Below, one piece after another: positions 39,725-49,330 of a stretch of 64,000 bases of DNA. This stretch comes from Metabacillus endolithicus. Its GTDB lineage: Bacteria > Bacillota > Bacilli > Bacillales > Bacillaceae. The notes under the pieces were generated by a model. It made no database searches. It was not told the origin of the DNA and worked only from the letters and a program-made list of their open reading frames with translations. Every line of letters begins with the position of its first letter. Position 1 is the first letter of the stretch. The translations under genes and the position numbers were made by a program. The stretch covers positions 2,524,001 to 2,588,000 of the forward strand of contig NZ_CP095550.1 in the NCBI RefSeq assembly GCF_023078335.1. The letters are read 5' to 3'.

Positions 39725-41407
39725 TTATTCCAAAAGCTCTTTAATCATTTGCTCCATCTCATCAAATGAATCCTTTTTGTCTTTTGAATACGATGTATCT
39801 TCATTGAATATTGAATTTAAGGATTGTTCCATTTCTCTTTTTGCCAATTCATGTCTTTTGGCTATTGAACTAGACGCGTTTTTCTTGGTATTAGCAAGTT
39901 TCTCACTGTTCAATTCTATTAGTAGGGATTGCGTATTCAAAACTTCATTCCCTTTTTTGATTTGTTGACCTACATTATAAGTTATCTGCTTTTTTTCAAT
40001 AGCTTTATCAATTAAGTTTATAGCTATTGCCCCAATAATCCCTGCAGTTAAACCTCCTGCAAACAATCCTATCAAACTAGCTAGACTCCCTAATAGGGGA
40101 ATTTCAACTGCAAGTAACGGAATTGTCATTAAACCTTTTTCAATTGCTTCCCCTAACAGTATTGCACTAACAGCACTTAATCCTGCCATTACAATTTTTC
40201 CTGTTTCAAGCAAACGGATACCAATAGGTTTGTCTTTATTATCAGGATTTTTTAGATAATTAATGGCTTCTTTTATTGATTTCCATCCTTGCTTTAACAA
40301 AGTCCATACTTTTTTTATAGTCGCTACGATCGGACCATATATAGCTGTAAAAATAGTCGTTAGGACTGAATTTCCAGCATTCTTCAAATGGATTTTTAAT
40401 TTACTAATAAATGAACTAATTGCCTCTTTAATGTGATCAATTAGCGTATTCAAATTTTTCTGAGCAGATTTTAACCATTTAATCAGTTTGCCAATTACTT
40501 CTTTAATGAACTCGGTAAACATTAGCATAACAGCAGTACGAAGAGCCTTTCCTGTTATTCTAAAGGCTTCTTCCTTACGTGATTGCTTTCCTGTCTCTAT
40601 AGATTTTTGAATTCCTTCTTGCTTCTTTTTCTCATATTCTTCACGAGCAACGCGATCTTGTTCTCTCAACTCTTCATCATTGATGTCAAATCGTTCAGCA
40701 GGCTTTTTACCATAACGTTCACTATCTAACCAATCATTCATGCTACTATCACCTTTTGATTGATTAGCTGAAGAATCTAAGTCATTAAGGTTTTTCTCAC
40801 TATTAGCAAAAGCCACTTGTTCCTCTCTACTTAAATGTGCATTTGCTTCTGGATCACGATTAATTTCTGCTGTTGGTACTGTATGATCTTTATGAACACT
40901 AGCAGAACCTTTCTCTCTTCCTTTATCAAAATCATCCCGTGCATCTTTATTTAATACCTTTTGTTCCTTACCACTTCTTGTATCTGTTTTTGTTTTAATT
41001 TCACCATTTTCATCTTTTTGAAATCTTCCTTGATATTCGTCATAACGTTGCTGATAATCAATAGAAGTATTGTGGGTTGCTATTTTACCTTTTTCAAAAT
41101 TTTCAGTGGTCTGAATATGAGAGTCTTTTCTTAAATCTAATGTAAGACCTCGATTTTCTTTTATAAAGTCGTCCCCCGCTTTAGCAGCAATTTGATTAGT
41201 AAATTGCTCCCAAACCACATTCATTATTGTATTTCCTAAATTGTCGACATTACTGATTTTTTCTTTTTCTTCCTTTAATAAATCTAAATCTGAAAGTTGG
41301 ATATCCAATTCGCTTTGTAATTTATTTTCTAACTCGTCAAAGTCGAATGAATCTTCAATATCAATTTCCATATCTGATAACTTCAATTTTGCGTTTTCTT
41401 TTGACAT
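39725..41407 (-). CDS. Membrane protein with HNH-like motif
   Basis: About 560 residues from the ATG at 41407 (GAGGTGG just upstream). The N-terminal half is hydrophilic and acidic. Residues ~170-220 read VHKDHTVPTAEI ... HLSREEQVAFANSEKNLNDL then SSANQSKGD, which fits an HNH nuclease layout (DH, later NL, then N..K). An amphipathic helical section (~290-410) resembles phage tape-measure or membrane-inserting sequence, followed by a glycine-rich hydrophobic block (~415-490: AGLSAVSAILLGEAIEKGLM, GLFAGGLTAGIIGAIAINLI) with two to four membrane passes and a charged tail. First gene of the operon with the coiled-coil and AAA+ genes. I infer a DNA- or membrane-attacking effector; family not recognised. 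Confidence 0.7.
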   Translation of the reverse strand: MSKENAKLKLSDMEIDIEDSFDFDELENKLQSELDIQLSDLDLLKEEKEKISNVDNLGNTIMNVVWEQFTNQIAAKAGDDFIKENRGLTLDLRKDSHIQTTENFEKGKIATHNTSIDYQQRYDEYQGRFQKDENGEIKTKTDTRSGKEQKVLNKDARDDFDKGREKGSASVHKDHTVPTAEINRDPEANAHLSREEQVAFANSEKNLNDLDSSANQSKGDSSMNDWLDSERYGKKPAERFDINDEELREQDRVAREEYEKKKQEGIQKSIETGKQSRKEEAFRITGKALRTAVMLMFTEFIKEVIGKLIKWLKSAQKNLNTLIDHIKEAISSFISKLKIHLKNAGNSVLTTIFTAIYGPIVATIKKVWTLLKQGWKSIKEAINYLKNPDNKDKPIGIRLLETGKIVMAGLSAVSAILLGEAIEKGLMTIPLLAVEIPLLGSLASLIGLFAGGLTAGIIGAIAINLIDKAIEKKQITYNVGQQIKKGNEVLNTQSLLIELNSEKLANTKKNASSSIAKRHELAKREMEQSLNSIFNEDTSYSKDKKDSFDEMEQMIKELLE

Positions 41408-41551
41408 TTTCCACCTCTGAGTATATGAATACATATATAAATAGTTTAACTGAATTTCACTTCAAACTCTATTTCAATTATTTAGTAAGTAATTTTTCAC
41501 CTATTATTAGAGTTACATGACATGGTTTATACACTATTGCATTTACTATGC

Positions 41552-41977
41552 TTATCCTAGAATGCGAAAAGGTGAAGCGTTGCATTGGCCTTGTGTAATA
41601 TTAATTTTGGTGAAAATGAAGTGAGGATTAATAAAGCCATTTCTAATAACAGTATAACAGTGTACAACCCGTAATCCTCCAACGTCTATTAGTAGACTAT
41701 GACCAGCAGTAAAGCCACTATTCGAATTAATGATTTCACCTTTAACTCTCACTACTTTATTATCGTTTTCAATTCTTGAATATTGATAGAGGAATCTATG
41801 TTCTGCTGTTATAAAAATCCTTTTTGCTTGCAATAAAAGTATCTTTTTCGGATTTTGCAGAACCTCGTGTTGCATCGATTTCATCATGGTATAAATAAAC
41901 GCGAAGGTATTAAAAAAGTGCCACGAACGTTGATAAATCAACATTTGTGGCACTCCATGAAATTTAGTAAAGTTCAC
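41552..41977 (-). CDS. Doubtful ORF or gene remnant
   Basis: 141 codons, but the first ~25 run through the terminator hairpin at 41917-41954 and there is no ribosome site. The later part (RIFITAEHRFLYQYSRIEND onward) has plausible codon use and may be the remains of a small gene starting near MKSMQHEVL. No family recognised. Confidence 0.3.
   Translation of the reverse strand: MNFTKFHGVPQMLIYQRSWHFFNTFAFIYTMMKSMQHEVLQNPKKILLLQAKRIFITAEHRFLYQYSRIENDNKVVRVKGEIINSNSGFTAGHSLLIDVGGLRVVHCYTVIRNGFINPHFIFTKINITQGQCNASPFRILG
41911..41954 (-). terminator. Terminator of the DUF262 operon (minus strand)
   Basis: An 18-bp stem (AGTGCCACGAACGTTGAT with ATCAACATTTGTGGCACT, two G-U pairs) and a two-base loop; on the minus strand it is followed by TTTTTT. 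Unusually long and tight. Confidence 0.8.
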
Positions 41978-42127
41978 ATTTTTACCGATTTTTTATTTTT
42001 CTACGTTTCTTTAATAATTTATTATCTTCATTCAATTATAATTAAGGCGCTATTGATTTCCTTCAAACTATTTATCTTTAGTTTTTATATTTTTGAAACT
42101 GAATTTACAAAAGGCTTCACTTCTCAC

Positions 42128-44251
42128 TTAACTAACTACACTTGCAAGATCAACCATTTTTAATACTGCTTCATCAAAGTCTTTTGTAGAAGTAACAAGT
42201 GCTTCATCTTTATCGTATATATAAAAATACTCATCAACAAAATTTAAGGTATAGCCATTATGATTAAGTTCAACATATTTTTCGTTATATGCACCAATTG
42301 AATCTTGGTAAGAACACGCGATACCTCTTTCTTTTAGTTCTGCATAAACAGCATAACTATAATACTCCTGACAGTATCCACTGGTCATTGTTGTATCCAA
42401 AAGTAAAATATCCTTTTCTCCATTAAATCTAATGAAGCGTTTGTTCCCACAGCAATTCTTTAAAATCTGAGGATATCGAATAAAGTATTCTCTCCAATCA
42501 GTTACTGTATGTTGCGCAATGATTTTCTCTAAGTCCTCTTTAACTGTATCAGGCGAAATTTGTTGTAATAGTCGTACTAAATAAACTACATTTTTGTGAC
42601 GTAAGAATCGTTTCCAACTTATATCACGATCAAAACCTTCAATTAAGAAGCTACGATTTTGCCCTGATTCAAGTAAGTAATCACCAAAAGTTAATAGCGC
42701 TCTACTTAGTAAATCATTTGGTACATTGAGCTTTACAGCTCCGAAAATTGCAACTGCCTTCTCATAATAATTTTGGAATTTCAACTGTTTTTTATAGAGT
42801 TCTTCTTGAGTTAATTGGTCAATCTCGTTAATTTTAATATGAAGTAATAAAAATCCCATGTCCCCTTCAAAATAAGGATAATCTTCTGCTTGCGCTAACT
42901 TTTCTCCCCACGCATCATCCTTCAGTATTAACCTTGCTTTTTTTTGTTCTTGTTTAAACTGATAGCCTGAGAAACCAGTTAGTTTAGTATTTGAATTAGC
43001 TAAATACTTATCAAGTTCTCTTACATGCTGAATAAGAACATCAAGTGCTTGAATTGACTGGATATAATCTTCAATTCTATTATAAATCGTATTTACTGAT
43101 ACATTACGAATAAACCGCATCCACCGTTCAAATGATGAACAATCATTACCATAGAAACGAAGATATGAAATTGTAGCATAAAGCTGCACTCGATCTGTGT
43201 AATTGATATTAGAAGTCATTGCTTCAAAAATAAGACTCTCAATGTTAATAGCAGAATTTTGTGTAGTAAGTGTTTCAGAATATAGAGAATCCAAAGCATT
43301 ATTAATATCAGTTAACCAAGCTTCATGGTCAAAATCCAAACTTTTTAATTCTTCAAAGCGTATAGCATTCTCTTGATTAATTGCTTGAAATAATCGACCA
43401 CGGTTCGCTTGAAAACGCGCTAATTGATTGTACATTAATGCATAGAAAAATTGCAAAAACGATTCATCATACTCTTGTTGCTTATGTTTCCAGAAATAAT
43501 CCGACCAAATGGTATCCATTTTATGCATGAGTTCTACACTATTTTCATACTCAACTGATTCTAGATATTGCTGGAATCGCGCTTTAAAGTTTTCAAATGA
43601 AGTTAGAGGCTTTCCACGAGCATTCATTTTAATGTACAAAGAGTCTTCTAACTGGAACGTATCTAAATCGATAAATTGGAATGTAATAGGCGCGTTTGAT
43701 TGCAATGTTTCAAATAAGTCATTTGGTAAATCATATTCTTTTGCAAACGCGTGAATGGTATCAATCATTTCAAGCATTGACAGAATGGTTTGATCATTAA
43801 CCCACTCATAATAGAAACTCGACTCATTTTGGATTTGAATTGATAAACAAGCTTCTGATAAATCTAACTCTGTTAAGGAAACGAGCATTTGGCAAAATAG
43901 TTTACTACTCGTGCGTGTCTCATAAGTAAACTTTTTGAATGTTTCCCTATTGCTATCAAGTTTATTTTCTTTTAAGGCAATATACCAGTATAGTAAAAAT
44001 AACGTTGTTAATCGTTGTTGGCCATCAAGTGGTGCAAAATGATTAGCTTGATCTACAGTACCATAAATAAAGTCTAATTCGACTAGTTCCCCAGTTTTCA
44101 GTGAATTAAATAGCACTCGTAAAAAATCATGCCGCACAATTTCTACATCTTTATTTTTTCTTCCTTGAACATAGTCCCTTTGAATTATAGGAATAGTTAT
44201 TTTATAATGATTTATTAACTCCCAAAAACTATAGACCTTAGAATCATGCAT
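42128..44251 (-). CDS. DUF262 (GmrSD-like) protein B
   Basis: 707 residues. The DUF262 N-terminal domain shows IPIIQRDYVQGR (20-31) and LDGQQRLTTLFL (75-86), the ParB-like NTP-binding motifs of GmrS/BrxU-type restriction enzymes. The long helical C-terminal part has no clear DUF1524 HNH motif; SSTKDFDEAV-type sequence ends the protein. It overlaps the upstream DUF262 gene by 8 bp, so the two are made together. Paired DUF262 proteins act as type IV restriction systems against phages with modified DNA (as in TgvAB-type pairs). Ribosome site GAAGAGGTG. Confidence 0.82.
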   Translation of the reverse strand: MHDSKVYSFWELINHYKITIPIIQRDYVQGRKNKDVEIVRHDFLRVLFNSLKTGELVELDFIYGTVDQANHFAPLDGQQRLTTLFLLYWYIALKENKLDSNRETFKKFTYETRTSSKLFCQMLVSLTELDLSEACLSIQIQNESSFYYEWVNDQTILSMLEMIDTIHAFAKEYDLPNDLFETLQSNAPITFQFIDLDTFQLEDSLYIKMNARGKPLTSFENFKARFQQYLESVEYENSVELMHKMDTIWSDYFWKHKQQEYDESFLQFFYALMYNQLARFQANRGRLFQAINQENAIRFEELKSLDFDHEAWLTDINNALDSLYSETLTTQNSAINIESLIFEAMTSNINYTDRVQLYATISYLRFYGNDCSSFERWMRFIRNVSVNTIYNRIEDYIQSIQALDVLIQHVRELDKYLANSNTKLTGFSGYQFKQEQKKARLILKDDAWGEKLAQAEDYPYFEGDMGFLLLHIKINEIDQLTQEELYKKQLKFQNYYEKAVAIFGAVKLNVPNDLLSRALLTFGDYLLESGQNRSFLIEGFDRDISWKRFLRHKNVVYLVRLLQQISPDTVKEDLEKIIAQHTVTDWREYFIRYPQILKNCCGNKRFIRFNGEKDILLLDTTMTSGYCQEYYSYAVYAELKERGIACSYQDSIGAYNEKYVELNHNGYTLNFVDEYFYIYDKDEALVTSTKDFDEAVLKMVDLASVVS

Positions 44252-45983
44252 TTAAACTCACCTCTTCCTTTGAATGTTTTGTAATAACGGGCCCTAATAC
44301 ATCAAGTATGTTTTGCATATATGCTTCACGATCTTCTTGATTCCAATAATGAATTTGCGTAGTTTGTTTACTGTAATATTTTAAAAATACATTCTTAGTA
44401 CAAGGTGGAATATACACACCATTTTGGTCGCGTTTAATGATTTCTTCCCGCTTTTTGGGGAAAATACTATTCTTATAAGAACGGTTAGTTCTAGCGTCTA
44501 ATAAAGTACAATTTGAGATATGATTTGAATATTCATTTCCAAAATAGTCGACAATTTGTTGTTGAATTTTCTCAAACTCTTCAACTTCCAAAGCCTCTTC
44601 CTTAATTGTTTGTATATTTTGTTCTAGCTGTTCTTTGAAATCTAAATCTTCAACAAATGGTAAAGCATCTTTAATATATTCTAATTGTTCTTCTTGTTTT
44701 TCAGGTACTTTACTTTGCAATGCATGAATATGTTCAATATCCCATTTTTCATTTTTATAACGATCAAAATCAAAACGTTGCTTAGAGTTCTCATCTTGTT
44801 GTAGGGTCATAATATTATATAGTAGAAGTGTATCTTTAACCTTTGATCTATCATTTTCATAGTCTAGTTCTGCTATATCCCAATTTTTTATACGAGACTT
44901 AATCATATTGTAAAGTGAATTTAGAAACTCATCTTTTTTCATTGTCTTTGCATTTGCCAAAATATTTCTAATAGGTTCGCCAATTTCAAGTAAGTATCCA
45001 ATCAAATGATATAAGTCACGTTTTACATACCACTCGTTAAACTGATAATAAAGAGCAAGTATCTCTTTCCAAAGAGATTCAACGACCTCATACCTTTGTT
45101 CACCTCCATCCACACGACGTTCTATTTCATCATGGAAAGCATGAAACGTTTTATATGATGTTTTTATATTCGTATCGTTAGGAAAATTTGCTGTTACGAG
45201 TTCAAATATCCATTCGATATGGTTGTCATACTTTACATTGGTAGGCTGCAAGAAAAACCAAAAATCAGGGTTTTGTAAATGAATTTCGATTTGGTCCCAT
45301 TGTGTGGCTAATTCAATCTGCTTTAATTTTATGTAATCATGTTGTGATGCATTTGATCCTAAATTTGTTTTACTTAAAAACAACGCTTTAATTAACTCAG
45401 CATTTGTTAGAGCAATTTTCCCGATATTAATTCGTGTAAATAAATCGATTGAATCATAATGAGCATCAAGCTCATACCATAATACTTTGACCTGTTCTGT
45501 TAAACGCTGCCATATATGAACGGGTGAGTTTTTTTCAGGATGTTGTCTAAACCATTCTCTAATAGTTTCAAATGCATTATACATATGGTAGTAATCAATG
45601 TTGTCGTTACGCTGGCTTTCTCCATTTATTATATTGGCAATATACGAACTGCTCCCATTACGAGTTTCATATGTTAGTGTATATCCTGTCCCTTCATAAA
45701 ACGGAATGATGGACTGGATATATTTTATGATAAGTAATACTGTTGTTAATCGTTGTTGGCCATCAATCACTTCAATCGTATCCCCATGTCCCTTAACAAC
45801 AATCGGCTGTAGCCAATAGTAATCATCTTTTTTCGGATCCATCTTATGAAACTCCCAAATATCATCTAACAACTCTGTAACTTGAAGAGATGTCCATCGA
45901 TAACCACGCTGATAAGATGGAATCCAAAATTCTATGTTAGCCTCTAGCATTTCACCAATACTCTTTGGTATTAAACTCGACAT
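44244..45983 (-). CDS. DUF262-DUF1524 (GmrSD-like) protein A
   Basis: 579 residues. DUF262 motifs IPSYQRGYRW (21-30) and IDGQQRLTTV (73-82) are followed by a helical middle and a DUF1524 HNH-like nuclease: WDIEHIHALQSK (~413) and SNCTLLDARTNRSYKNSIFP (His, Asn, Asn in the expected order). It is therefore the likely nuclease subunit of the pair, using NTP binding through DUF262 as a switch. Ribosome site GGGAGG. It starts a two-gene operon closed by the terminator at 41911-41954. The substrate (for example glucosylated hydroxymethylcytosine DNA) cannot be told from sequence. Confidence 0.87.
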   Translation of the reverse strand: MSSLIPKSIGEMLEANIEFWIPSYQRGYRWTSLQVTELLDDIWEFHKMDPKKDDYYWLQPIVVKGHGDTIEVIDGQQRLTTVLLIIKYIQSIIPFYEGTGYTLTYETRNGSSSYIANIINGESQRNDNIDYYHMYNAFETIREWFRQHPEKNSPVHIWQRLTEQVKVLWYELDAHYDSIDLFTRINIGKIALTNAELIKALFLSKTNLGSNASQHDYIKLKQIELATQWDQIEIHLQNPDFWFFLQPTNVKYDNHIEWIFELVTANFPNDTNIKTSYKTFHAFHDEIERRVDGGEQRYEVVESLWKEILALYYQFNEWYVKRDLYHLIGYLLEIGEPIRNILANAKTMKKDEFLNSLYNMIKSRIKNWDIAELDYENDRSKVKDTLLLYNIMTLQQDENSKQRFDFDRYKNEKWDIEHIHALQSKVPEKQEEQLEYIKDALPFVEDLDFKEQLEQNIQTIKEEALEVEEFEKIQQQIVDYFGNEYSNHISNCTLLDARTNRSYKNSIFPKKREEIIKRDQNGVYIPPCTKNVFLKYYSKQTTQIHYWNQEDREAYMQNILDVLGPVITKHSKEEVSLNA

Positions 45984-46160
45984 ACTAAACCTCCCGATAC
46001 ACTTATTAATTCAATAGTACCAAATTATTACAAAAATTAAATCATTCAATAATAATTTAATTAATTGGATATGTAACAATCTTATTTATAACAAATTAAA
46101 TTTCAAATTAAATAACAAACACCATTTCAAACTTAATAACAAAATACATTAGTGAAAACC

Positions 46161-46376
46161 TTAACTTATAATAAAACCATTAAAAACCCTTGGTATATTA
46201 GGACTTTGGTGTTTTATGTAATGAAAACTCTTTTCTGGTTTCGGGACTGGATAGAGATTATTTAGAAACATATCATAAATTTTATTGCTATTATCCTCTA
46301 TATCTTTCCTTCTGTAACCCATTTTAAGCAACCTATAAAGGGAAGGAATAAGGGGGTTATTCCCTTTTTTGGACAT
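46161..46376 (-). CDS. Doubtful small ORF
   Basis: 71 codons starting MSKKGNNPLIPSLYRLLKMG, with basic, plausible composition but no ribosome site before the ATG. Not recognised. Could be a remnant between the SIR2 and DUF262 units. Confidence 0.25.
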   Translation of the reverse strand: MSKKGNNPLIPSLYRLLKMGYRRKDIEDNSNKIYDMFLNNLYPVPKPEKSFHYIKHQSPNIPRVFNGFIIS

Positions 46377-46539
46377 AAAAAAAGTACTTTATATGATTTT
46401 ACCAAGTTCAGTTAATTTAAGTTCCTTTAATGTTTATCGCATGGAGTAGAGATGTAAATGATTGCACGACAAATAAGCTGTATGAAACTCTTTTTTAAAC
46501 AAGAGCCAGCAACAGCTTACTCATGATTTTGAGAATCAA

Positions 46540-46811
46540 TTAAATAATTAGAAGGGGAACTCTATACTGCAATGTTCTTCGTTTTTGATAGTTCCCTAAT
46601 TTCGCAAGTTGCTTCTCGCGGAGTTCTCTTCTTTTTGAAGCATACGAATTTACTTTAGGCGTTGATTTCTTTTTGAATAACTTAGAATAACCAACTTAGT
46701 ATAACTGACGATTTGTGCGGAATGATACCTTTTTTCTAAGTTCTGCAACAGCTTGTTGTAAAGAATCTTTGACTGCTAAAATACCGTCAACTGCCCAAGA
46801 ATAAATAAATA
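46540..46811 (-). pseudogene. Degraded gene fragment
   Basis: A minus-strand frame reads SWAVDGILAVKDSLQQAVAE up to NRQLY, then a TAA (46696-46698), then continues in the same frame as VGYSKLFKKKSTPKVNSYAS to about RVPLLII. Codon use is coding-like on both sides of the stop, but no start codon or ribosome site exists and a terminator precedes it. Looks like the tail of a decayed gene; family not recognised. Confidence 0.45.
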
Positions 46812-46814
46812 TTT

Positions 46815-46860
46815 ACAAAAAAGAATTACCATTCAAATAGAATTGGTAATTCTTTTTTGT
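46815..46860. terminator. Bidirectional terminator after SIR2 gene
   Basis: 17-bp stem ACAAAAAAGAATTACCA paired with TGGTAATTCTTTTTTGT. Serves the minus-strand SIR2 gene whose stop is at 46952. Confidence 0.8.
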
Positions 46861-46951
46861 ATTTGCTTCCAACAGGTGATCTTTTATATACATATGAACT
46901 CTATTTAAGAGGCAAAAAACAGCAACAGGATTTCTATCCTGATGCTTCTTT

Positions 46952-48460
46952 TTACAATTCCAAATTCATTAATTCTCTTAAAATATCAATTTCATCAGCT
47001 GTAAGACTAACTGAAGTGCTAGCAAATGGAGAAATTTTAAGAAGCCTTTGTTGTCTGTTAATCGGATGTTCCGCAACTGTTTTGCAATCTTCTCTCATTT
47101 TATCTACCCATTTTGTTACGTAACTCTGGATTTGTTCTGGCAAAACTTTAATGTCTGAACCTCTCTCTATCCATTGATCAACATTCCAAGAAAAAGGGGC
47201 AGTTGGCTTCCTTCCCCATCTATAGATGTATTCAATTGCTTTCGCTGCAATGACAATATACGTTGCTTCCTTGATTCCTTTCATAGATATAAAAAATCGA
47301 TCTCCACCATACTCGCTCTTAGGAGTTCTCACATTAGCGGAAGCCATTAATGCTGCTAATACATTAAATTTATTTAATAGATTTTTTAAATGCAAGTTAA
47401 AAATAGCAGCATTTAAAGATTCTGTATCTTTGTCGCTTTCTGCTTTTTTAGCTAATTCAACAAATGCATCGACAATATGGCTTTCATAATCAGAGGGAAT
47501 ATCTGATATATCACAGATTTCACGAAATAACTTAATACTAGTTGAAAAAGGATTCTTTTTTATTGTTTCCTGTAAAAGAATTACTTCTTGCTTACTTACC
47601 ACCTTTACAGGTATAGGAGAAGATGGTGTGAAAAATTCTTTCATTTCATCGTCAAATTTTTTGCTTCTTGCTTCTTCCAACATATATTTTAGGAAGGTTT
47701 CAAAGGCTTCTGAATAGCCTTTAGCATCAGGTATTTCCTTCATTGGATCTATTAGTACAATTCCGTATTTATCACACAAAGACTGCAATTCACTACTATA
47801 CCTATATGCAATCATATAGGAGTTTGGCAACTGTCCATAAAATGCTTCCTGAAGTTCAGCAAACATTTCCTGAATATTTATATCTCTAAAACTATAACCT
47901 ACGAACAACAAATTTTTTGCCAACAAATCTGCTCGCAAGCGAATATTGAGCGCATTCAATGGATCGCTCATTCTTTTTTTATAATCTTCTTTTGTAAAAA
48001 CAATGGTTTCTGGATTATTGAGATCGCCATGAAACTTTATATAGAGTAATTCTGACAGTTTCACTTCAGCAAAATCCTTTAATTGCACAATAATTCTATG
48101 TTTCCTTCCGTACTTTTCAAACGCCTTTTCCATAACATTATCTTGATTTGTAGTATAAATAGCAGGAACACCCATATTCATCATCGTTAAATGAATATAC
48201 CCTTTTCCATCATCAAAGTCTGTGATTTCTAACTTACTTTGTAGGAACTCACAGAACTTATCTCTCCCAAATGTATCTACATATTTTTGAGCAATATCTA
48301 AATTATCAAACGTAGCAGATGTATGTCCTATTCCCTCTGCCATTTCCATTACTAAGGAATCCCAATCCGGCATCATAGAAGCTGAACAACCGGCTCCCAT
48401 AAATGGGACTAATCTTTGTTGAGCAGCTAAAACACCTAATTTTTCAAGTATTTCAGTCAT
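46952..48460 (-). CDS. SIR2-family defence protein
   Basis: 502 residues. The SIR2 domain shows VPFMGAGCSASM (~19), YTTNQDNVM with Asn105, IKFHGDLNNPETIVFTKEDY with His144, and LLFVGYSFRD, the marks of SIR2 proteins that destroy NAD+ in phage defence. The C-terminal ~250 residues are helical with no recognised domain; they probably sense infection or control oligomerisation. Ribosome site GGGAG. It lies downstream of a 140-residue gene on the same strand, with about 90 bp between them. NADase activity is inferred from the conserved Asn and His. Confidence 0.85.
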   Translation of the reverse strand: MTEILEKLGVLAAQQRLVPFMGAGCSASMMPDWDSLVMEMAEGIGHTSATFDNLDIAQKYVDTFGRDKFCEFLQSKLEITDFDDGKGYIHLTMMNMGVPAIYTTNQDNVMEKAFEKYGRKHRIIVQLKDFAEVKLSELLYIKFHGDLNNPETIVFTKEDYKKRMSDPLNALNIRLRADLLAKNLLFVGYSFRDINIQEMFAELQEAFYGQLPNSYMIAYRYSSELQSLCDKYGIVLIDPMKEIPDAKGYSEAFETFLKYMLEEARSKKFDDEMKEFFTPSSPIPVKVVSKQEVILLQETIKKNPFSTSIKLFREICDISDIPSDYESHIVDAFVELAKKAESDKDTESLNAAIFNLHLKNLLNKFNVLAALMASANVRTPKSEYGGDRFFISMKGIKEATYIVIAAKAIEYIYRWGRKPTAPFSWNVDQWIERGSDIKVLPEQIQSYVTKWVDKMREDCKTVAEHPINRQQRLLKISPFASTSVSLTADEIDILRELMNLEL

Positions 48461-48549
48461 TTTCTTTCTCCCTTGGATTTTGATATCTTTTTTCCAGTTA
48501 TATCACTTCTCTTAAATTGATTGTCTACCTATATCTTAATTTCTTTTGA

Positions 48550-48972
48550 TTAATTTAAATTAGTAGAATCTACCAATTGCACAGTGTTCTCAACCTCTAT
48601 TGGTAAAGCGCCTCTAACTTTAGTCATATAGTGATAAAAGCTACTTACCATATTTGTAATAAAAACATCGTAGTCATACTTTTTGGCTATCTCATATGTT
48701 ATATTCATTAATCCAAACACTATTCTGTTATAGTGTAATTCTTTGGGAACAAACAACTCCGTCATAGTAAGTTCGCCAACAGTTTCATCCGGACCAAAAA
48801 CATTAATGGTAAACATTTTAAACCTAGGTTCATTTAATGTTTCCCCCCATATCTCTATTAAATTTTGATCAGGAGAAATTGAATACCTAAATCCAAGTCT
48901 TTCAGTTAATCTATTTAAATGACCTTCGTATTCATCTATGAGTTCTTTTTGTACAGTTAACACATCGTTCAT
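48550..48972 (-). CDS. Hypothetical partner of the SIR2 gene
   Basis: 140 residues. Alternating strands and helices (FKMFTINVFGPDETVGELTM, then FGLMNITYEIAKKYDYDVFI and MVSSFYHYMTKVRGALPIE) are reminiscent of a GNAT acyltransferase fold, but no CoA motif is clear. It precedes the SIR2 gene on the same strand and could be a regulator, inhibitor or sensor. Ribosome site GGAGAT. Not recognised. Confidence 0.5.
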   Translation of the reverse strand: MNDVLTVQKELIDEYEGHLNRLTERLGFRYSISPDQNLIEIWGETLNEPRFKMFTINVFGPDETVGELTMTELFVPKELHYNRIVFGLMNITYEIAKKYDYDVFITNMVSSFYHYMTKVRGALPIEVENTVQLVDSTNLN

Positions 48973-49134
48973 TTTTATAATATCTCCGTATCTTTTTACT
49001 TATTTAGAATTTCTACCCTTTAGGCATAACAACCATTGAAGGAATTATCCTTCCCTTTCCACTTCTGTTTGTATCCCCTGCAACGCTCTGTATCCACATG
49101 GTAAATCATTTCAAGGGAATAGAAGCCTATCTTT

Positions 49135-49330
49135 TTAATATAGCGGAGCCAGCACCTCAATCAAATCCATTAAAGCTTCCGGCAAATATAATTCACAGAT
49201 CTCCCCATAGCTCCCTCTCATCTTCAAATCTTTATAGCGTTTGCTTTGCCTATTGATTTCGAGATCTCTCTACGGTGAATTGAAAATCCAAATCTCTATA
49301 ATTCTTTTTTACTTCATTAAATAGTTATTT
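49135..49330 (-). pseudogene. Degraded gene fragment
   Basis: A minus-strand frame ends RGSYGEICELYLPEALMDLI followed by EVLAPLY and a stop at 49135. Upstream it meets a TAG and continues in a neighbouring frame (NYRDLDFQFTVERSR). Coding-like but broken and without a start. The rest of 48973-49501 has nothing else convincing. Confidence 0.4.

Noticed and set aside
41855..42163. 102-codon + strand ORF opposite the DUF262 operon end
   Set aside because: Runs across the terminator hairpin and the antisense of the DUF262 stop; composition is Phe/Ile-rich, typical of a chance frame in AT-rich DNA.
46161..46376. Toxin-antitoxin pair beside the SIR2 gene
   Set aside because: The 71-codon frame has no ribosome site and no partner gene; no toxin or antitoxin motif is visible.
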